Source of the DNA: Cyathus striatus
Taxonomy: Eukaryota; Basidiomycota; Agaricomycetes; Agaricales; Nidulariaceae
Direction: 5' to 3'
Length of the DNA stretch: 64,000 bases
Assembly: GCA_025738555.1 (NCBI GenBank)
Contig: JAOVFP010000020.1
Span: 992,001-1,056,000 of the forward strand
Part shown: positions 1 through 12,302 of the stretch, one piece after another
How positions within the stretch are numbered: position 1 is the stretch's first letter
Layout: each line of letters begins with the position of its first letter
Program-made: the position numbers and the translations under genes
The notes under the pieces: generated by a model
Databases searched by the model: none
What the model saw: only the letters and a program-made list of their open reading frames with translations
What the model was told of the DNA's origin: nothing

Positions 1-177
1 ATTTATCGGGCATAACTGTAAGGATGGAACAGGTTTAAAGGAAGTTAGTACTTTTTATTTCGTCAAGGGAATTTGTGCATCATATGCACTCCACTTTTAT
101 TTGGTTACATTGTTTATTCCTTGATAAATATATAATGAAAGTAAGAATTACACTGGATTCCATAGTACAAATCCGCC

Positions 178-1508
178 TCAAAGCTTGGCTTGTCCCGCCT
201 TTACAACGTATGCTAAACCCTGCCCGAGGACAATCTTGCCCGTAGTCAAGTTCTTGGTCTCGAAACCAATTTCGGTGCTTCCTTTGGGACCGGGACCGAT
301 TTCCCATATGCTGGTCTCGAGCGCATCACCAGGCTTAACAGGTGCAGTGAAGCGGACACCGAAGAAACGCAGGGTCTTGGGATCGTTTCCGCCAACGGTT
401 TTGATGATGGCGCGTGCAGCAAAGCCGTAGCTCGAGAGGCCGTGAAGAATTACGCCGCCAAATCCGGCGCGTTGGCCAATTGAAGGGTCTGCAATGCGTT
501 AACCATGAATGAGGCATGGACGATAGATTGTTGAGCTTACCAATGTGCAAGGGGTTATAGTCACCACTCAGTCTGAAGACGAGTGCTTGCTCAGGGGTCG
601 TCTGTTCAGTGTGAATGTAGTCCGCCTTACGGTCCTTGGGGATAGGTTTCCCTTCAGGAGGACCAGCAATGAACTTCTGGAATCTCTCGCCCGTTGCCTT
701 GGCTCCGAGGTTGAAAGAGGAAGACTAGTGGTGTTGCGGTTTAGATTGACATCATATACCACAAAAATAAAAGGACGTACATAGAGTTTGGCATAAACAG
801 TGCCCTGGGGGTCAACAAGGAGATTCTCAGCGAAGAGGATTATTCCACTCTCTATCAAAATAGGCACTTAGGAAAAGCAGGAGAGCTGAACAAAAGTACG
901 AACTGTTCTCTGCGACACCAGTGTACCTTGTTTTCCACGTCCAACCAGGCCCGCTTACAAGGGGAAGGTCCTTAAGAATCTCAATGGATTGCGTAGCGTG
1001 CACCTAGAATATCGTTTTATTTAGACACGTCGGATGCGAGTGCATGCAACGACATACGACGCGATTGGGATCCAAAGGTGGCATTCCTGGGATGGGTCGA
1101 CCCTTGATGCGCTCTGCGAAGAGGTTGACATCCTGGTCAGCGCCTTTCAGTGCGAGGACAACGGGATACGTTGGGATGGCAGCGAATTTCTTGTCTGCGA
1201 CGGTTAGCGCTTTAGATGTTATTATTCCTGTTATGAGAATGTATCTCCTACCGAGTTCTGTAACGATATCACGTTAGGCGTGGTTATACAGGCTGAGAAA
1301 GAAGCGACATACCATAGACGAAATGAGACTCATCTGCCTTCGCACCCACACCCACAGCATAAGTTAGCAGGTCGCGTTTGTTCCATGACACCTATAGCAG
1401 ATATATAGCTGTTGTCAGTGTCTGAACAATTCCTCGTCGGACGACTGTGGCGCATACAGGTTTATCTGGGAGAGTGAACCCGACAACTTGAGAGAGATCG
1501 CCTGGCAT
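178..1508 (-). CDS. Peroxisomal MaoC-type enoyl-CoA hydratase 2
   Basis: Stand-alone 2-enoyl-CoA hydratase (hydratase 2, double hot-dog fold), expected to hydrate trans-2-enoyl-CoA to (3R)-hydroxyacyl-CoA in peroxisomal beta-oxidation. The N-terminal half carries the family signature WNKRDLLTYAVGVGA after a short first exon (MPGDLSQVVGF). The C-terminal half has the hydratase-2 motif RLSGDYNPLHIDP followed by GFGGVILHGL, with the catalytic Asp and His. The protein ends in QAKL, where AKL is a PTS1-type peroxisome signal. About six introns are needed. The start at 1508 is the first ATG in frame with the signature exon. Most fungi carry this domain fused to dehydrogenases in Fox2/MFE-2; here no dehydrogenase domain is seen, as in plant ECH2. 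Divergent from the SNF2 gene at 1984. Confidence 0.87.
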
Positions 1509-1983
1509 TTTGGATGATACAGGAAGGTAGAGAAGGAGGTCCTTAGTTGTGGGGGTATATCAATAATCACGGTCTTCTATTTACTATCTAGTAACGGCTA
1601 TACCGGCTACCTCGTCGCCCGTCTTCCCCGCATCAGGATCCAGCAATTGCAACTTGCAAGACCCCATTTGAAATTATCACCGTGCATAGGTATCAGCTGT
1701 TCATTTTATCGGTCGCGTTTGATGCTAAATATGTACCAGATAACATACCAAATTGACTTCGTACTTTTCAAAGCAAGTATCAAGTACTAAGCTTACTTAT
1801 AACCAAGTAGGCAACAAGTAGACAACAAGTAGACGCTTATAAGTAGAATCGAACATGATCACGTGCTGTCTCCAATAATACGAAGACGCGACTTGCTAAA
1901 GCCTCAAGTTGATTTTGAACATTCTCGTTTTTCACCTCGTCTCCAGCTGCCCAACGTCTCTTCTGCAACAATATACTTTTAAG
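1509..1983. promoter_or_regulatory. Divergent intergenic region
   Basis: 475 bp between the divergent hydratase and SNF2 genes, so it must hold both promoters. It is AT-rich in the middle and carries an 11-bp tandem repeat (annotated separately) and several AAGTACT-like words. No RNA gene or ORF is visible. Confidence 0.4.
1804..1836. repeat. 11-bp tandem repeat, three units
   Basis: Three head-to-tail copies of an 11-bp unit, CAAGTAGGCAA, CAAGTAGACAA and CAAGTAGACGC, differing at one or two positions. They lie in the shared promoter region of the hydratase and SNF2 genes. Function unknown. Confidence 0.8.
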
Positions 1984-4900
1984 ATGCCCGTAGAAAGACT
2001 GTAAGTTCCCTAGATCCCCCTCTCATGCAGCTTCTTACTAAAGTATCTTTTGTCAGTCGGCAGATGTTCATGAATGACCCTAATGCCTATCCAGAATTCG
2101 GGGCCCCTCGTACAGTACCTGAGGTTATCGTGAGCGAAAGCGTTTTATCTTACAGAATAACTCCATGATACCTTAACATAGTCAGTCGGTTCTTTCGCAA
2201 GTTCTTCAGCATCTTCAGCAGCTCCTGCTCCTCCCAGGTCCAGGCCACTCCGCGTTGAATCAGATGAGGATAGCGATGATGTCCAAGTCCTTTCTAGGAT
2301 GTAAGGTTACAAGATTCGTATTTTAAAATATGTTCACGACTTTACAGGCCACAAAAGCTTCCTCAACAATCCAACTTGCCGCCATTCCAACGAATTGAGA
2401 ACGCAAGGCCACAGCAACCACAGTACAGACCTCCTCCATTTGTGCTCCCGCCACAACAAGCTCCCACAAAGCTAATTCATGTACCTTCCAACCGTGATAT
2501 CCAGTATGTCCAACGCCCCAATCCCACCATTGAGACCATTCAAGTGGGAGACGGCGAAGAACTTCACGTACCTAATTCCTCTAGCGACAACCAACTCATG
2601 TCTGCATCCGAAGCCGAAAAGGCCTTACGGGACCTCATGACAGGAAGCATGAATGAGGACGCTGAAGTGGATATGGCTGACGCCGTCGTGCCAGGATTCA
2701 AAGAGGGAATAACCCTTCTCCCCCACCAGGTCCTTGGCCGCGCTTGGATGAAGGATCGCGAAGATGCATCGAAAAAGAGAAGTGGCGGCATTCTTGCTGA
2801 CGATATGGGGTGCGTGTTTGCTTCGAGTTGTAATTTTCCTCATCGCCTGACTCGTAACTTGTCCAGTCTTGGAAAGACCATACAAACTTTGACACGGATC
2901 GTCGAGGGTCGCGCAAAGAAATCGGACAAAGAGGCTGGGTGGGCTGCCACCACGTTGTAAGTTTACGTTATGATATGGCTTGAAGTATTGATTAACTAGT
3001 ATGGACGGATAGGGTTGTTGCTCCCTTGGCGCTCCTTGGTCAGTGGGTGAGTGAAATTGAGAAGATGGCTGAGGGGCTCAAGGTTCTGAAACACCACGGT
3101 ACTACTCGCACTGCCGGTATGCTCCTTTCATTACTTGCTTTTCATAGCCTTATGTCCTTTGCCAGATCCCAGCCTTCTGCAGAAGAACCATGTCGTGGTA
3201 ACGACCTATGATGTCATCAAGTCCGAATATGAAGCGTACACATCATCTGCTAAGGGCCCTTCGAAGCAGACCGCTAACAAAGACAGTTCGGATTCTGAAG
3301 CTGAGCATTTCGGTCGTACTTTAGCCTCCAAAGCCAAAAAGACCGGAAAAGGAAAAGCACTAAAGGATGCGCTTTTCAAAGTGAAATGGTGGCGTATCGT
3401 ACTTGGTACGTCGAACATACTAGGTACTGGCATTCGTTAACTGAACCCTCAATGCAGATGAAGCTCATAATATCAAGAACGAGAAGACAAAAGGTGCTAA
3501 AGCGTGCTGTGAGCTACAGGGAAAGTATCGCTGGTGTCTCACTGGTACTCCCATGTAAGTACTTTGCTACTTAATTTTACGCCTGTATTCACCGTAGAAT
3601 TGATACACAGGCAGAACAATGTCACGGAATTATACTCTCTGATAAAGTTCCTCCGCATTAAGCCTCTGTCAAATTGGGATACATTTAACAGCCAAATCGC
3701 AAAGCCTGTGAATAGCGGTAGAGGTGCTGGACGTGCAATGTCCAGGCTTCAAGTTGTACTCAAAGCTATTATGCTCCGTCGCACGAAAGACCAAACGCTC
3801 AACGGAAAGAAGCTCGTTGATTTACCGAAACGTCTGGTTAATGTGGTTTCATGTCACTTTGACTCCGACGAGAAGGCCTTCTATGATTCACTCGAGAATA
3901 AGATGGAAAGTACCATAGAAAAGCTTATGGAGACATCCAAGGGAAATAGCAGCTATATTTCAGTATTGTTACTTTTGCTTCGTCTCAGACAAGGTCCGTT
4001 GTTGTCATTGCACCGGTATCACGATGCTAACCATGTTTTATTAGCTTGTAATCACCCGCTTCTGGTTGCGAAGGACTACAAGAAAGATATGGAGGCAGTA
4101 GACCCGAAATCAGCACCGAAAGGAGGAAACGACAAAGATGGTGATGCGGATGACCTCGTTGCTGCTTTCGGACAGCTCGGCGTCACTCGTAAATGTCAGA
4201 TGTGCACTGTTGAGTAAGTAAAAATCCTGGCCGCTAGCTATCGTTTTTTTATTAAACCCATTGTAGAATCACTTCTGCTACTTCAGGAGAGGGTGAATGG
4301 AGTAATCACTGCGCAACTTGTGTACCTCTTGCAATGCAAGCAAGGAAAGCAGAGCTTGAGCGACCGTCCTCAGCAAAGATTCGTATACTCCTTAAACTCC
4401 TCAAAGACATTGAAGAACGGTCGAAAGGAGAAGAGAAAACCATTGTATTCTCTCAATTTACCTCTATGCTTGATCTCATTGAACCTTTCCTACGTGAGAG
4501 GGGGATCAAATATACCCGTTGTAAGTGAACTTATGCATGTTTTAGTTCTTTTCCTCAACGAAGCCCTTGTAGATGATGGATCACTGTCCACAGACTACCG
4601 CGAGATGGCACTGCATACCATCCGAAATGACCCCTTGACTCATGTGATCCTTATATCCTTCAAGGCAGGAAGTACAGGTATACAAGATTCTTCTAAATTT
4701 TAAGGGTTGGATTATCTAATATCGATGATTGACAGGTCTCAACCTAACAGCTTGTAACAACGTTATCCTTGTTGACCTTTGGTGGAATCCAGCGTTGGAA
4801 GATCAAGCCTTTGACCGTGCTCATCGGTTTGGACAGACTCGAGACGTCAATATTTACAAGTTAAAAATTGATGAAACGGTAGAAGATCGTATACTTCTGG

Positions 4901-5219
4901 TGTGTAGAAAGCACCGCAAACATTCCTAACTATGTTATTCACGTTTGTACAGCTCCAGGAAAAAAAGCGCGCCCTTGCCGCAGCTGCGCTGAGTGGAGAC
5001 AAGATCAAGGGCTTGCGTCTTGGAATGGATGACTTGCTTGCTCTGTTCAGGCCAGGCGGGAAAGACGATGATGAGGAAATTATCCATCATATACCCGGCG
5101 ATGAACTTCTGCTGCTACTTAACTACCAGATTCATGTTGTTCAATTTGTATTTTGGAAATTGCTTTGCCCATATAACTGTACATGCTTTCATAATGATAT
5201 ATCGCACTGGTTGCTTTGA
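1984..5219 (+). CDS. SNF2-family helicase, Rad5/Rad16-Uls1 type
   Basis: DNA-dependent ATPase/translocase of the SNF2 superfamily, expected to act in the nucleus in DNA repair or in removing SUMO-modified or stalled proteins from DNA. About 900 aa after removing about ten introns. Motifs in order: Walker A as DDMGLGKT (interrupted by an intron after GG), DEAH box as DEAHNIKN, motif III LTGTPIQNN, then helicase C with [22 protein letters not shown] and motif [14 protein letters not shown]. Between the lobes lies CQMC...CATC, only four metal-ligand Cys, where Rad5/Uls1 relatives have a full RING. An Asp/Ser/Lys-rich insert of about 50 aa sits before the DEAH box. The N-terminus (MPVERL...) is low-complexity and Pro/Gln-rich. 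The stop at 5217 follows an acidic [11 protein letters not shown] tail; an extra 3' intron there cannot be excluded. Confidence 0.88.
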
Positions 5220-5544
5220 TTCTGTATTATACACATAATGGAAGCGCTGGGCATTGATATTGTTGAAGTGTTCTTCTGTCGCGGCCTATTCTAATTCCTC
5301 GGTGCTGTAAGTATCATGGTTTCAATACAGCGCTGTGGGAATGATTTTCCCACAGTCCGTGCGGACCACAACCGTCGGGTCCCAGGTGTGTCAGTCTTAA
5401 TCATATCCACTGTTCAAACAAGTCGAAAGCGTTGCCGCTTTCTTTTCTTCTTCCTGTTATCTGGCTGTACCTATATACACGCCTGTCGCTTCAGCTTGGA
5501 CAATGCATCGGCTGTAATAGCTTTCATCTTTTAGAGTCCCAACC
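5220..5544. other. Short intergenic region
   Basis: About 325 bp between the tandem SNF2 and Est1-like genes. It must contain the 3' UTR of one and the promoter of the other. No further feature recognised. Confidence 0.4.
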
Positions 5545-8500
5545 ATGTCTGACCAAGCTGCCAATCTTGCCCGGTACTTATCCATGTTCACTGTACTCGA
5601 CTGGGTACTCATTTTGACGTTTTTTCATTTGACATCATAGTGAAGCAAAGAGCATTCATCAGTCTCTGAAAGAACTGCTGCAGAAGAAAGAGCCCTTCGA
5701 TAGAGAGGTTGATTTTCAACGGAAGAAGCGAGTCATTTTGTTTAATTTACGATGTCAGACAAACTGACCCATCTACTCTGCTCCAGTCTTCGAAGACGCT
5801 ATCTCAATTTACTCCTTACTCACCCATATGCTAAAGAATCTCAAGATGTCGAAAATCACTTATGGATGCAAACATCTTACGCGTTTATCTCAGCCTACAA
5901 GCAACGCATTAACGCTCTCGATCGTGCAATACATAACCAACAAAACGGTCATGGACCTGTGGAATATCGAAAGCTTGTGCAGCGATTTAGGCAATTCCTC
6001 GCTGAAGAAGAGAAGTTCTGGACTCAGTTAGTGCTACGTCTTCATCGGTCATTTGATCTACACGAGGCGCAGTCCACTCTCATCTCCTTGGGCTTGTTAT
6101 TGGGGACAAACGAGACAGAACATTCTACCGAGAGTGTTCAAAACGGTCGTAATAATCACTTTCAGTTTCCCCCGGAGGATCCGGCAACATTGGCTATACC
6201 TACAACACCCGCTAATCGCGAGAGCCGCCTGGCTATTTTGACTAAAGCATTAATTTGCCTTGGAGACATTGCTCGATATAGGGAGCAATACAACGAAGCT
6301 CGTGGTAGACCTAGGGCAGGGCATGAAGACCTCGGGCCTGCAAGGAGGGGCCGTCGCAAAGGTGGTATACCTGGCACTGAAAACTTACCTCGACCAAGAA
6401 ATTACGAAAAAGCCAAGAACTGTTATGAGAGAGCTCGCTCTCTTCTCCCCTCCGACGGAAATCCATACCATCAACTTGCTATCCTTGCTTCTTATCAGAG
6501 GGATGCCTTCTTTTCTATCATCCATTACTATCGAGCATTGTGTGTTCGACAACCTTATGACACAGCTGCTGAAAACCTGAGTACAATGCTATTGAAAACC
6601 TTGGAGTTGTGGAGGTCACGGATGCGGAGAGAAAGAGATAAACCTACGTCAGCGGAAACTCAACCACTGCCGCCACGTATTAGGATAGATAACTTCAAGG
6701 AGAAAGTTGTAGTACTTCACGCTCTCTGGCGTGTTGGATTGGACAAAGGTATTGAAAAGTAAGTCACTGAATGCCCTTCGGAGTGCCATCCACTCAAATG
6801 TGCTTGTTAGGATGGACTCAATTGCAAAAAGGCATGACCGCTCTGTCTTTGAAGACTTTTATGCCCTTGTCTCTGAGCGGCATATGCCAGTGGAGATGAT
6901 ATCGAACACAATCGTACTGTCTCAGGGTGCTTTATGGAAGCATCGTATGCTCCGCGACACATCGGCCTCCAATCACAGCCCTAGACACGATTCCGCTCCG
7001 CCTCCGCCGGGAACCTCTGTCATAATTGAATGGCGTATACTTGATCATATTTTTGATCTTCATCGAGTACTCCTTGAAGTTGGGAAAGAGGAACTCAAGG
7101 ATCCTCCCCCAATGGAAACCAATGATCTCGCTCAGCGCATCACTGCAACTTTCAGAAGGACTCTTCCTGCGCTGCGCATCGCTAGCAAATGGCTGCGTGC
7201 CAATTATAAATACGTCATGCAAGATCAAGAGTTCGTCGCTTTCCAGGAGAAAGAGAAAACTCGCGGGGTCGAGATAAGCAAAGCTTCGATGCAGAAAATC
7301 AGTGGATATTCAGCTCATACCGTCAGGTTCTGGAAAGCATATGCTGAGTTTATCCGCTTGTTGGGTCGCGCTTTTCCCGCGAAGAATCTGCCATCCTTAA
7401 CGGCACCCCTTGAAGAGGATGTAGAAATGAGAGGTTTCCTTCCGTTGAAGAAGTTGATGGGTGAGCCGACAGATTCTAAAAGTGAAGAGGACGCAATTGG
7501 AATACTTCCAACACGCGAACAAGTACATCCAAATGTGGAGCAGCTCATGAGAATCTCTGACATTTTGGAAGATGCGAAGATTCTTGCTGGAATGGAGGTT
7601 CGTTACTTATATTTCTCCTCAGTCAGTTGGCTAACTTTCATGCAGAACTCCCCTGTCCCCTTGGTTGCTGGCACTATGTTGTTCAATCCTGATATTGTGG
7701 AGCAAACACGTCCACCGACTCATCCGGAAGTTAGAAGGAGGGAAAAGCAACTTGAAGAAACACCCATCGCGCCCAATAATGAACAATTATATGATTCAGT
7801 GCGCGATGTTGAAGTTGTAGGGATAACTGCCATTGATGATGACAGCATGACGGAAACTACATCTATAACTGATGATGATGTCGTGCGGGATGCATTCAAA
7901 CACCTGAATGTTGATGAACAAGAGGATGAGATTGTATACATGAGGTACATACCATCACATATTAACATTGACGCAGTTCTAATCTACATCTGTAGAGGTC
8001 CTGTCTCTCCTCCCTTATCCCCTCCGTCACACGCCAGCCCTCAGGCATCAATAAATCCTATCAGTAGTCCGGGCAGGCCACCTCGATCGCCAATACACCA
8101 ACGCACGAAAAGTTTCTCTGGTGCCCCTGCAGTTCCCCCTGCACATATTACGACAGCGCAAGACCTTCTCAACGATGTTATGAGCAGGGGATCAAACAGA
8201 GCCCCAGGCAATACTCTCGGAGGCATTGCAGAATCCTCTGCACCGCAACCTCCTCTTCTATTTGGATCTGATATATCTACCAGGCAGAATCACTCTATTT
8301 GGTCTGCATCTAGGGACGAACAAAGCCTGAGGTTCAGTTCTGCTGCTAATGGCACGGCCAACCCATCGAATCACGCATACCAAGCCCGTCCTCTCCCACC
8401 TCAGAACGTCGCACAGCCAGTAATCTGGTCTTCCCCGCCATATGTCAACACATCGAAAGGATCCCAGCAAAGTGTCATAGGGACGATTCCAAATGCACAG

Positions 8501-8842
8501 TTTACTCATGGAGCGCAGCCTTCAGTTGGTGGAGGACATCAGAGAATGCCATCTGCGCCTGTAGTCGCAGCACAGCTCTTCCCTAACCCCAACGTCCAAC
8601 ACGATCCTTTTGGGTACGCCCCTGTCGCACAACAGCATGTTCGAGTTCCAGAGTCCCAGCAGGTTACTTCTCCATTTATCGGTTCACCGATGCATCCCGA
8701 AAATGGACAACAGTTCTATAACTACTCTCCAATGAACTCTTATCACAATCGTCATCTTTCGACTCACGACCCCCATCCTGGAGATCATGCATTCCACTCT
8801 CCACAAATGTCGATGTCGCAAGCTTGGGGCAATGTTAGGTAA
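5545..8842 (+). CDS. Est1/SMG7/Ebs1-like TPR protein
   Basis: Protein of the Est1/SMG5-7 family, which acts in telomerase recruitment or nonsense-mediated mRNA decay. It has a 14-3-3-like Est1 N-terminal domain followed by the Est1-type DNA/RNA-binding TPR domain. Recognisable blocks: LHQ-like SIHQSLKELLQKKEPFD, then LRRRYLNLLLTHPYAKESQD, NHLWMQTSYAFISAYKQR, NYEKAKNCYERARSLLP with NPYHQLAILASYQRDAF (the TPR core), and VFEDFYALVSERHMP. The last 250 residues are Pro/Ser/Gln-rich and probably disordered. Exon 1 (MSDQAANLA) ends at 5573. The intron 5728-5786 must use a GC donor to join FQRKN to LRRRY. Another intron starts at 6759. Two in-frame stretches near 7597 and 7945 may also be introns. 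The SMG7/Ebs1 role is likelier than telomerase, but sequence alone does not decide. Confidence 0.85.
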
Positions 8843-9539
8843 ATGGCACGGAAACAATGCAGAGCGTTAGCCATGCCCTTCATTCTTCAACTATGTCCTG
8901 CTTTTGCCCTCTCTAGAATTGCTGCGCATTTTCCTGCTTCTCCCATCGAGACGATCGATGGTGATCAAGAACCGTCGATGGCCACGTACTAGCGAAGTCT
9001 ATTCATGCATTGATATGCATATTACTGCCTAAGGCTTACTAGGAACTGAGAGGTTCCATGCCGCTGGTATTTATACCTTCTATTGACTGGACGGACAAAT
9101 CCCTCTGTCGACCTTTTTGCATCCGCATGTACAAATGAAGTGTAACAGATGGTTTTGGGGGCTTGCATTCTCATTGAATGTGGGCGTATTTGGACTTGTG
9201 CCTCCTTTTCTCTCTCTTCTATATAAATTTTATTCTGTTCCCAGTCACTTACGATTAGTCGGGTTTTTTTATCCATTGTAGCCCCCTCATTTTTTCTATT
9301 TTTCTTGCCTACTCCACATGTATCTACCACGCGTACTGAATCGCGTTATCCTCGCTCACCTTTGCAGACCACAATGTAATTCCTATGGTAAGTAGATGTA
9401 GAGGCTTTTGATTGCCTTCTCACGCCACTGGGCATTGGATGTTTACAAGTGGATGGAACTGAGTCGACCGTAAGGAATATCGATAGTACCGTACATTGTA
9501 AATAATACAATTGGTAAATCATTCGTGCATCAGCATCAC
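8843..9539. other. Convergent intergenic region
   Basis: About 700 bp between the converging Est1-like and KPWE-protein genes, so mainly 3' UTR. The ORFs read here have no codon structure or homology I recognise. Confidence 0.4.
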
Positions 9540-10171
9540 TCAGGGGGCAGTTACTTCCCATGGCTTCTTCCGTGCTGGGGCAGTTGACTGGCTTGGTAGT
9601 GCATCCTAATCGTAAGGTCAGCACTCCGATAGAGTACGTTATACAGTCGTTACATACATTTAATCCCTCTGGAATCACTTTGTTATTGGGGATCTGATCT
9701 ACCTTCCCAGTTTCAATAAGTTCTTTCAGTTCTGCGAATGTCAGAACGCGTGGTTCTTCACTTCCAGGCTTGAATTGTGTTAGTGTAGGATCTGAGAGCG
9801 CCTCTGCGTTCTGGATATCTTGTCCAAGTTGTTTATGTTCATGTTCGCGCGCTTCGTCCATGCCGATCAAGCATCCTGTCATCCTGATGTTCTGTCAACT
9901 CGGGCACTGTTTACAGCGTATAAACTAACGCACTTGTTGAAATAGAAAACACGAGTCCGCCGCAGAATTTCTTCGCGAACTTGTGGAGATGGGTCGCCAT
10001 CTAATGCTCCTCCTGCTAGAATGCTAGCTAGACCTTGCTTGGAAATGTTATGGATCTTGCTCAGGACATGGAAGGGGGACGCACCTGATATGTTTCGTCT
10101 TTATCAAAGGGATAAGAAGCATACCAGTCTATTGGGTTTGAGCTGTGCTGTTCCTCCTCCATAGAGTCCAT
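9540..10171 (-). CDS. KPWE-motif protein, Pex39/Pex14-like
   Basis: Small protein of about 150 aa. The C-terminus has the arrangement of the Pfam KPWE domain: FAELKELIETGKVDQIPNN, then IPEGLN, an intron, and RKKPWE close to the end (KKPWEVTAP, stop at 9540). This domain is found next to peroxisomal import proteins and in the recently described Pex39 family, which assists Pex7 cargo import; that link is inference here. Upstream: MDSMEEEQ, an aromatic block PIDWYASYPFD, and QGLASILAGGALDGDPSP. The continuous reading after IPEGLN without splicing loses the KPWE motif, which supports the intron GTATGT...TTAG. Three introns in all. Divergent from the ArfGAP gene 180 bp away. The first intron's acceptor is the least certain border. 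Confidence 0.72.
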
Positions 10172-10351
10172 TGTGAAGTGCACAATAAGTAGATAATCAG
10201 ACAATAATCAGAGTCGAGATATGTGGTTATTTGAGTTGGATGATGCAGCCAAACAGATTTGACTCTCAGAGGCACGGGGTACGGGCCGTTAAGACTCGGT
10301 GAAGTTGGTTTACATAAGAGCATCTTCCTCCCTCCCTCCATCAAGCGCCGA
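10172..10351. promoter_or_regulatory. Compact divergent promoter
   Basis: Only 180 bp separate the start codons of the KPWE protein (-) and the ArfGAP (+). Both promoters must lie here or overlap. No specific operator was recognised. Confidence 0.4.
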
Positions 10352-12140
10352 ATGGCCTCAGTTAACAAGCTTACCCAGGAGCGCAGCCAAAAGACTCTGC
10401 TCGAGCTCGCCCAAAAACCAGGAAACAGTATGCGGGCCTCTTTCTTTGCCCTCCTATACTCACCCGCGTATCCCACAGATATCTGCGCCGACTGCAAAGT
10501 CAAGAATCCGCGATGGGCTTCTCATAATTTGGGTATATTCATATGGTAAGCGCTTCTTCCAATTCTATAGCATCTCAGCTCCTGATCGGCGCCTCCCTTC
10601 ATAGTATGCACTGTGCGAGTATTCATAGGAAGATAGGGACTCACATAACAAAAGTGTTCGTGCTTTTGCGTGTGTAAACGAGTGGTCAAGGGACTTACTA
10701 CCCTTTTAACAGGAAGAGTTTGACCATGGACGTCTGGTCGAAAGACCAAGTTGAGGTGCGATTTGAATGATATTCTTCCTCAGCAAATATACTAACATTT
10801 CATAAAGCATATGAAAAATGTCGGAAACGTAAAATCAAATGCGATCTACAATCCTAATGAAATTCGTCACCCTCCACCTCCCAATCTTGAAGATTCCGAA
10901 AGGGACAGTGAAATCGAGCAGTATATTAGAGGTGCGAAGGGTAGTTCTTTCGTATGATTTTTTTTCTAACACGACAAGTTTAGGAAAATATGAATACAGG
11001 AAGTTCATTGATAAATCTGCTCTGGTGGCATCGAAGCTTGGACCGTCTCGTTCTGCAACCTCCATGCGCTCAGCTACAATGCCACTAGCTGGTACCTCTC
11101 GGCCAATGACAAGTTCTTCTGTAAGCTCATCTATGAGTGCTCCTTCCATTTCTCCATCACCTGCTACATCTCCTCGTACTGTTACCCCTGCTCCTGCTCC
11201 TGCAGCGATACTATCACAGCTTCAGATGCCTCCCCGTCCTTCAGCACTTGCAAATGCTGGTTCAGGCCGCTCGTTTTCCCACCCTTTGTCATCTGCTCCC
11301 ATGCAACAGCAACCACAACCGACCAGTATGGGTGGTGTCTGGGATGATCTTGTCTCTCTCCAGCCAGGGGCTAGGTCGGCCACGTTACCTCTACAATACC
11401 AACAGACATCTATTTCTACTAACTACACTGGACTGCCCAGTTCTGGGGTGGCATTTTCCTCGTTACCTTCTGTGCCTCTTACCTCAGGAAGCAACTTCAC
11501 TTCAGGGTTATCCATGAGCATGAGCCCAAGCTTTGTTCAACAGCAACAGTTTTCTAACTCCCCACTTATGCAATCTCAACCACAATCCACATATGCCACG
11601 TCTACCACTTTTTCAGGAACACCATCACTAACGCCAAACTCGTCGCTCCCACAATCGTCGTTCGGGCAACAGTTATTTATGAGTCAGATGTCACCCCAGC
11701 CTAATACCCCTATGGGAGGTTTTGCACAAGGACAATACTTCCAGCCACAGCCTCAGTCGGCTTCGTCGCTTCAAATGCAAGTGCCACAGAATCAAATGGG
11801 CAATGGATACCTCACTCCATCACCACAGCCAATGATGTCCGCTCCCGTTGGCCAGACACAGTTCTCGACAACGCCTTCTCCCGGCCCTCAATTCATGTCC
11901 CACAGTCCTATGCAACACCAGATGTCTCTCACGCCTAGTCCTCAGATTACGATGAACGGGATGTCAGGACAGCCCCAGCAACAGATGATGGGAGGTGGAT
12001 TCATGGGTGGTATGACTCAGCAACAACATCCCGGAATGTTCATGAATTCCGCTGGTCCGCAGATGATGGCTTCTGGGATGAATCAAGGCTACAGTAATGG
12101 ATATCCTGTTCAGCAGCAACATCAGTGGGGTACCATGTGA
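10352..12140 (+). CDS. ArfGAP protein (SMAP/Age2-like)
   Basis: GTPase-activating protein for Arf small GTPases, acting in Golgi/endosome vesicle traffic. The zinc finger is split by introns and reads CADC...CMHCASIHR, a C-x2-C-x16/17-C-x2-C arrangement with the catalytic arginine at the usual spacing (CASIHR). It is followed by GTHITKV, SLTMDVWSKDQVE and MKNVGNVKSNAIYNP, typical of the SMAP/fungal Age2 branch. The finger and its helices fill about the first 130 residues. The remaining about 370 residues are Ser/Pro/Gln/Met-rich with many QQ and NPS-like tracts and no folded domain visible. The start at 10352 gives MASVNKLTQERSQKTLLEL, a normal ArfGAP N-terminal helix. Convergent with the F-box-like gene. 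Confidence 0.9.
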
Positions 12141-12302
12141 TTTATTTTGGTTCTGTTATACCATTTCTACTATGTAACTTAAGGGTAAATAGGACAGTCT
12201 TCAGGTTATATTGATATTTAGGTTCTACTTGATATTTTTCAATCGCTATGGTATTTTACATCCCATTAATATTATATTCATGTTAGATAGCGAACTTAGT
12301 CG

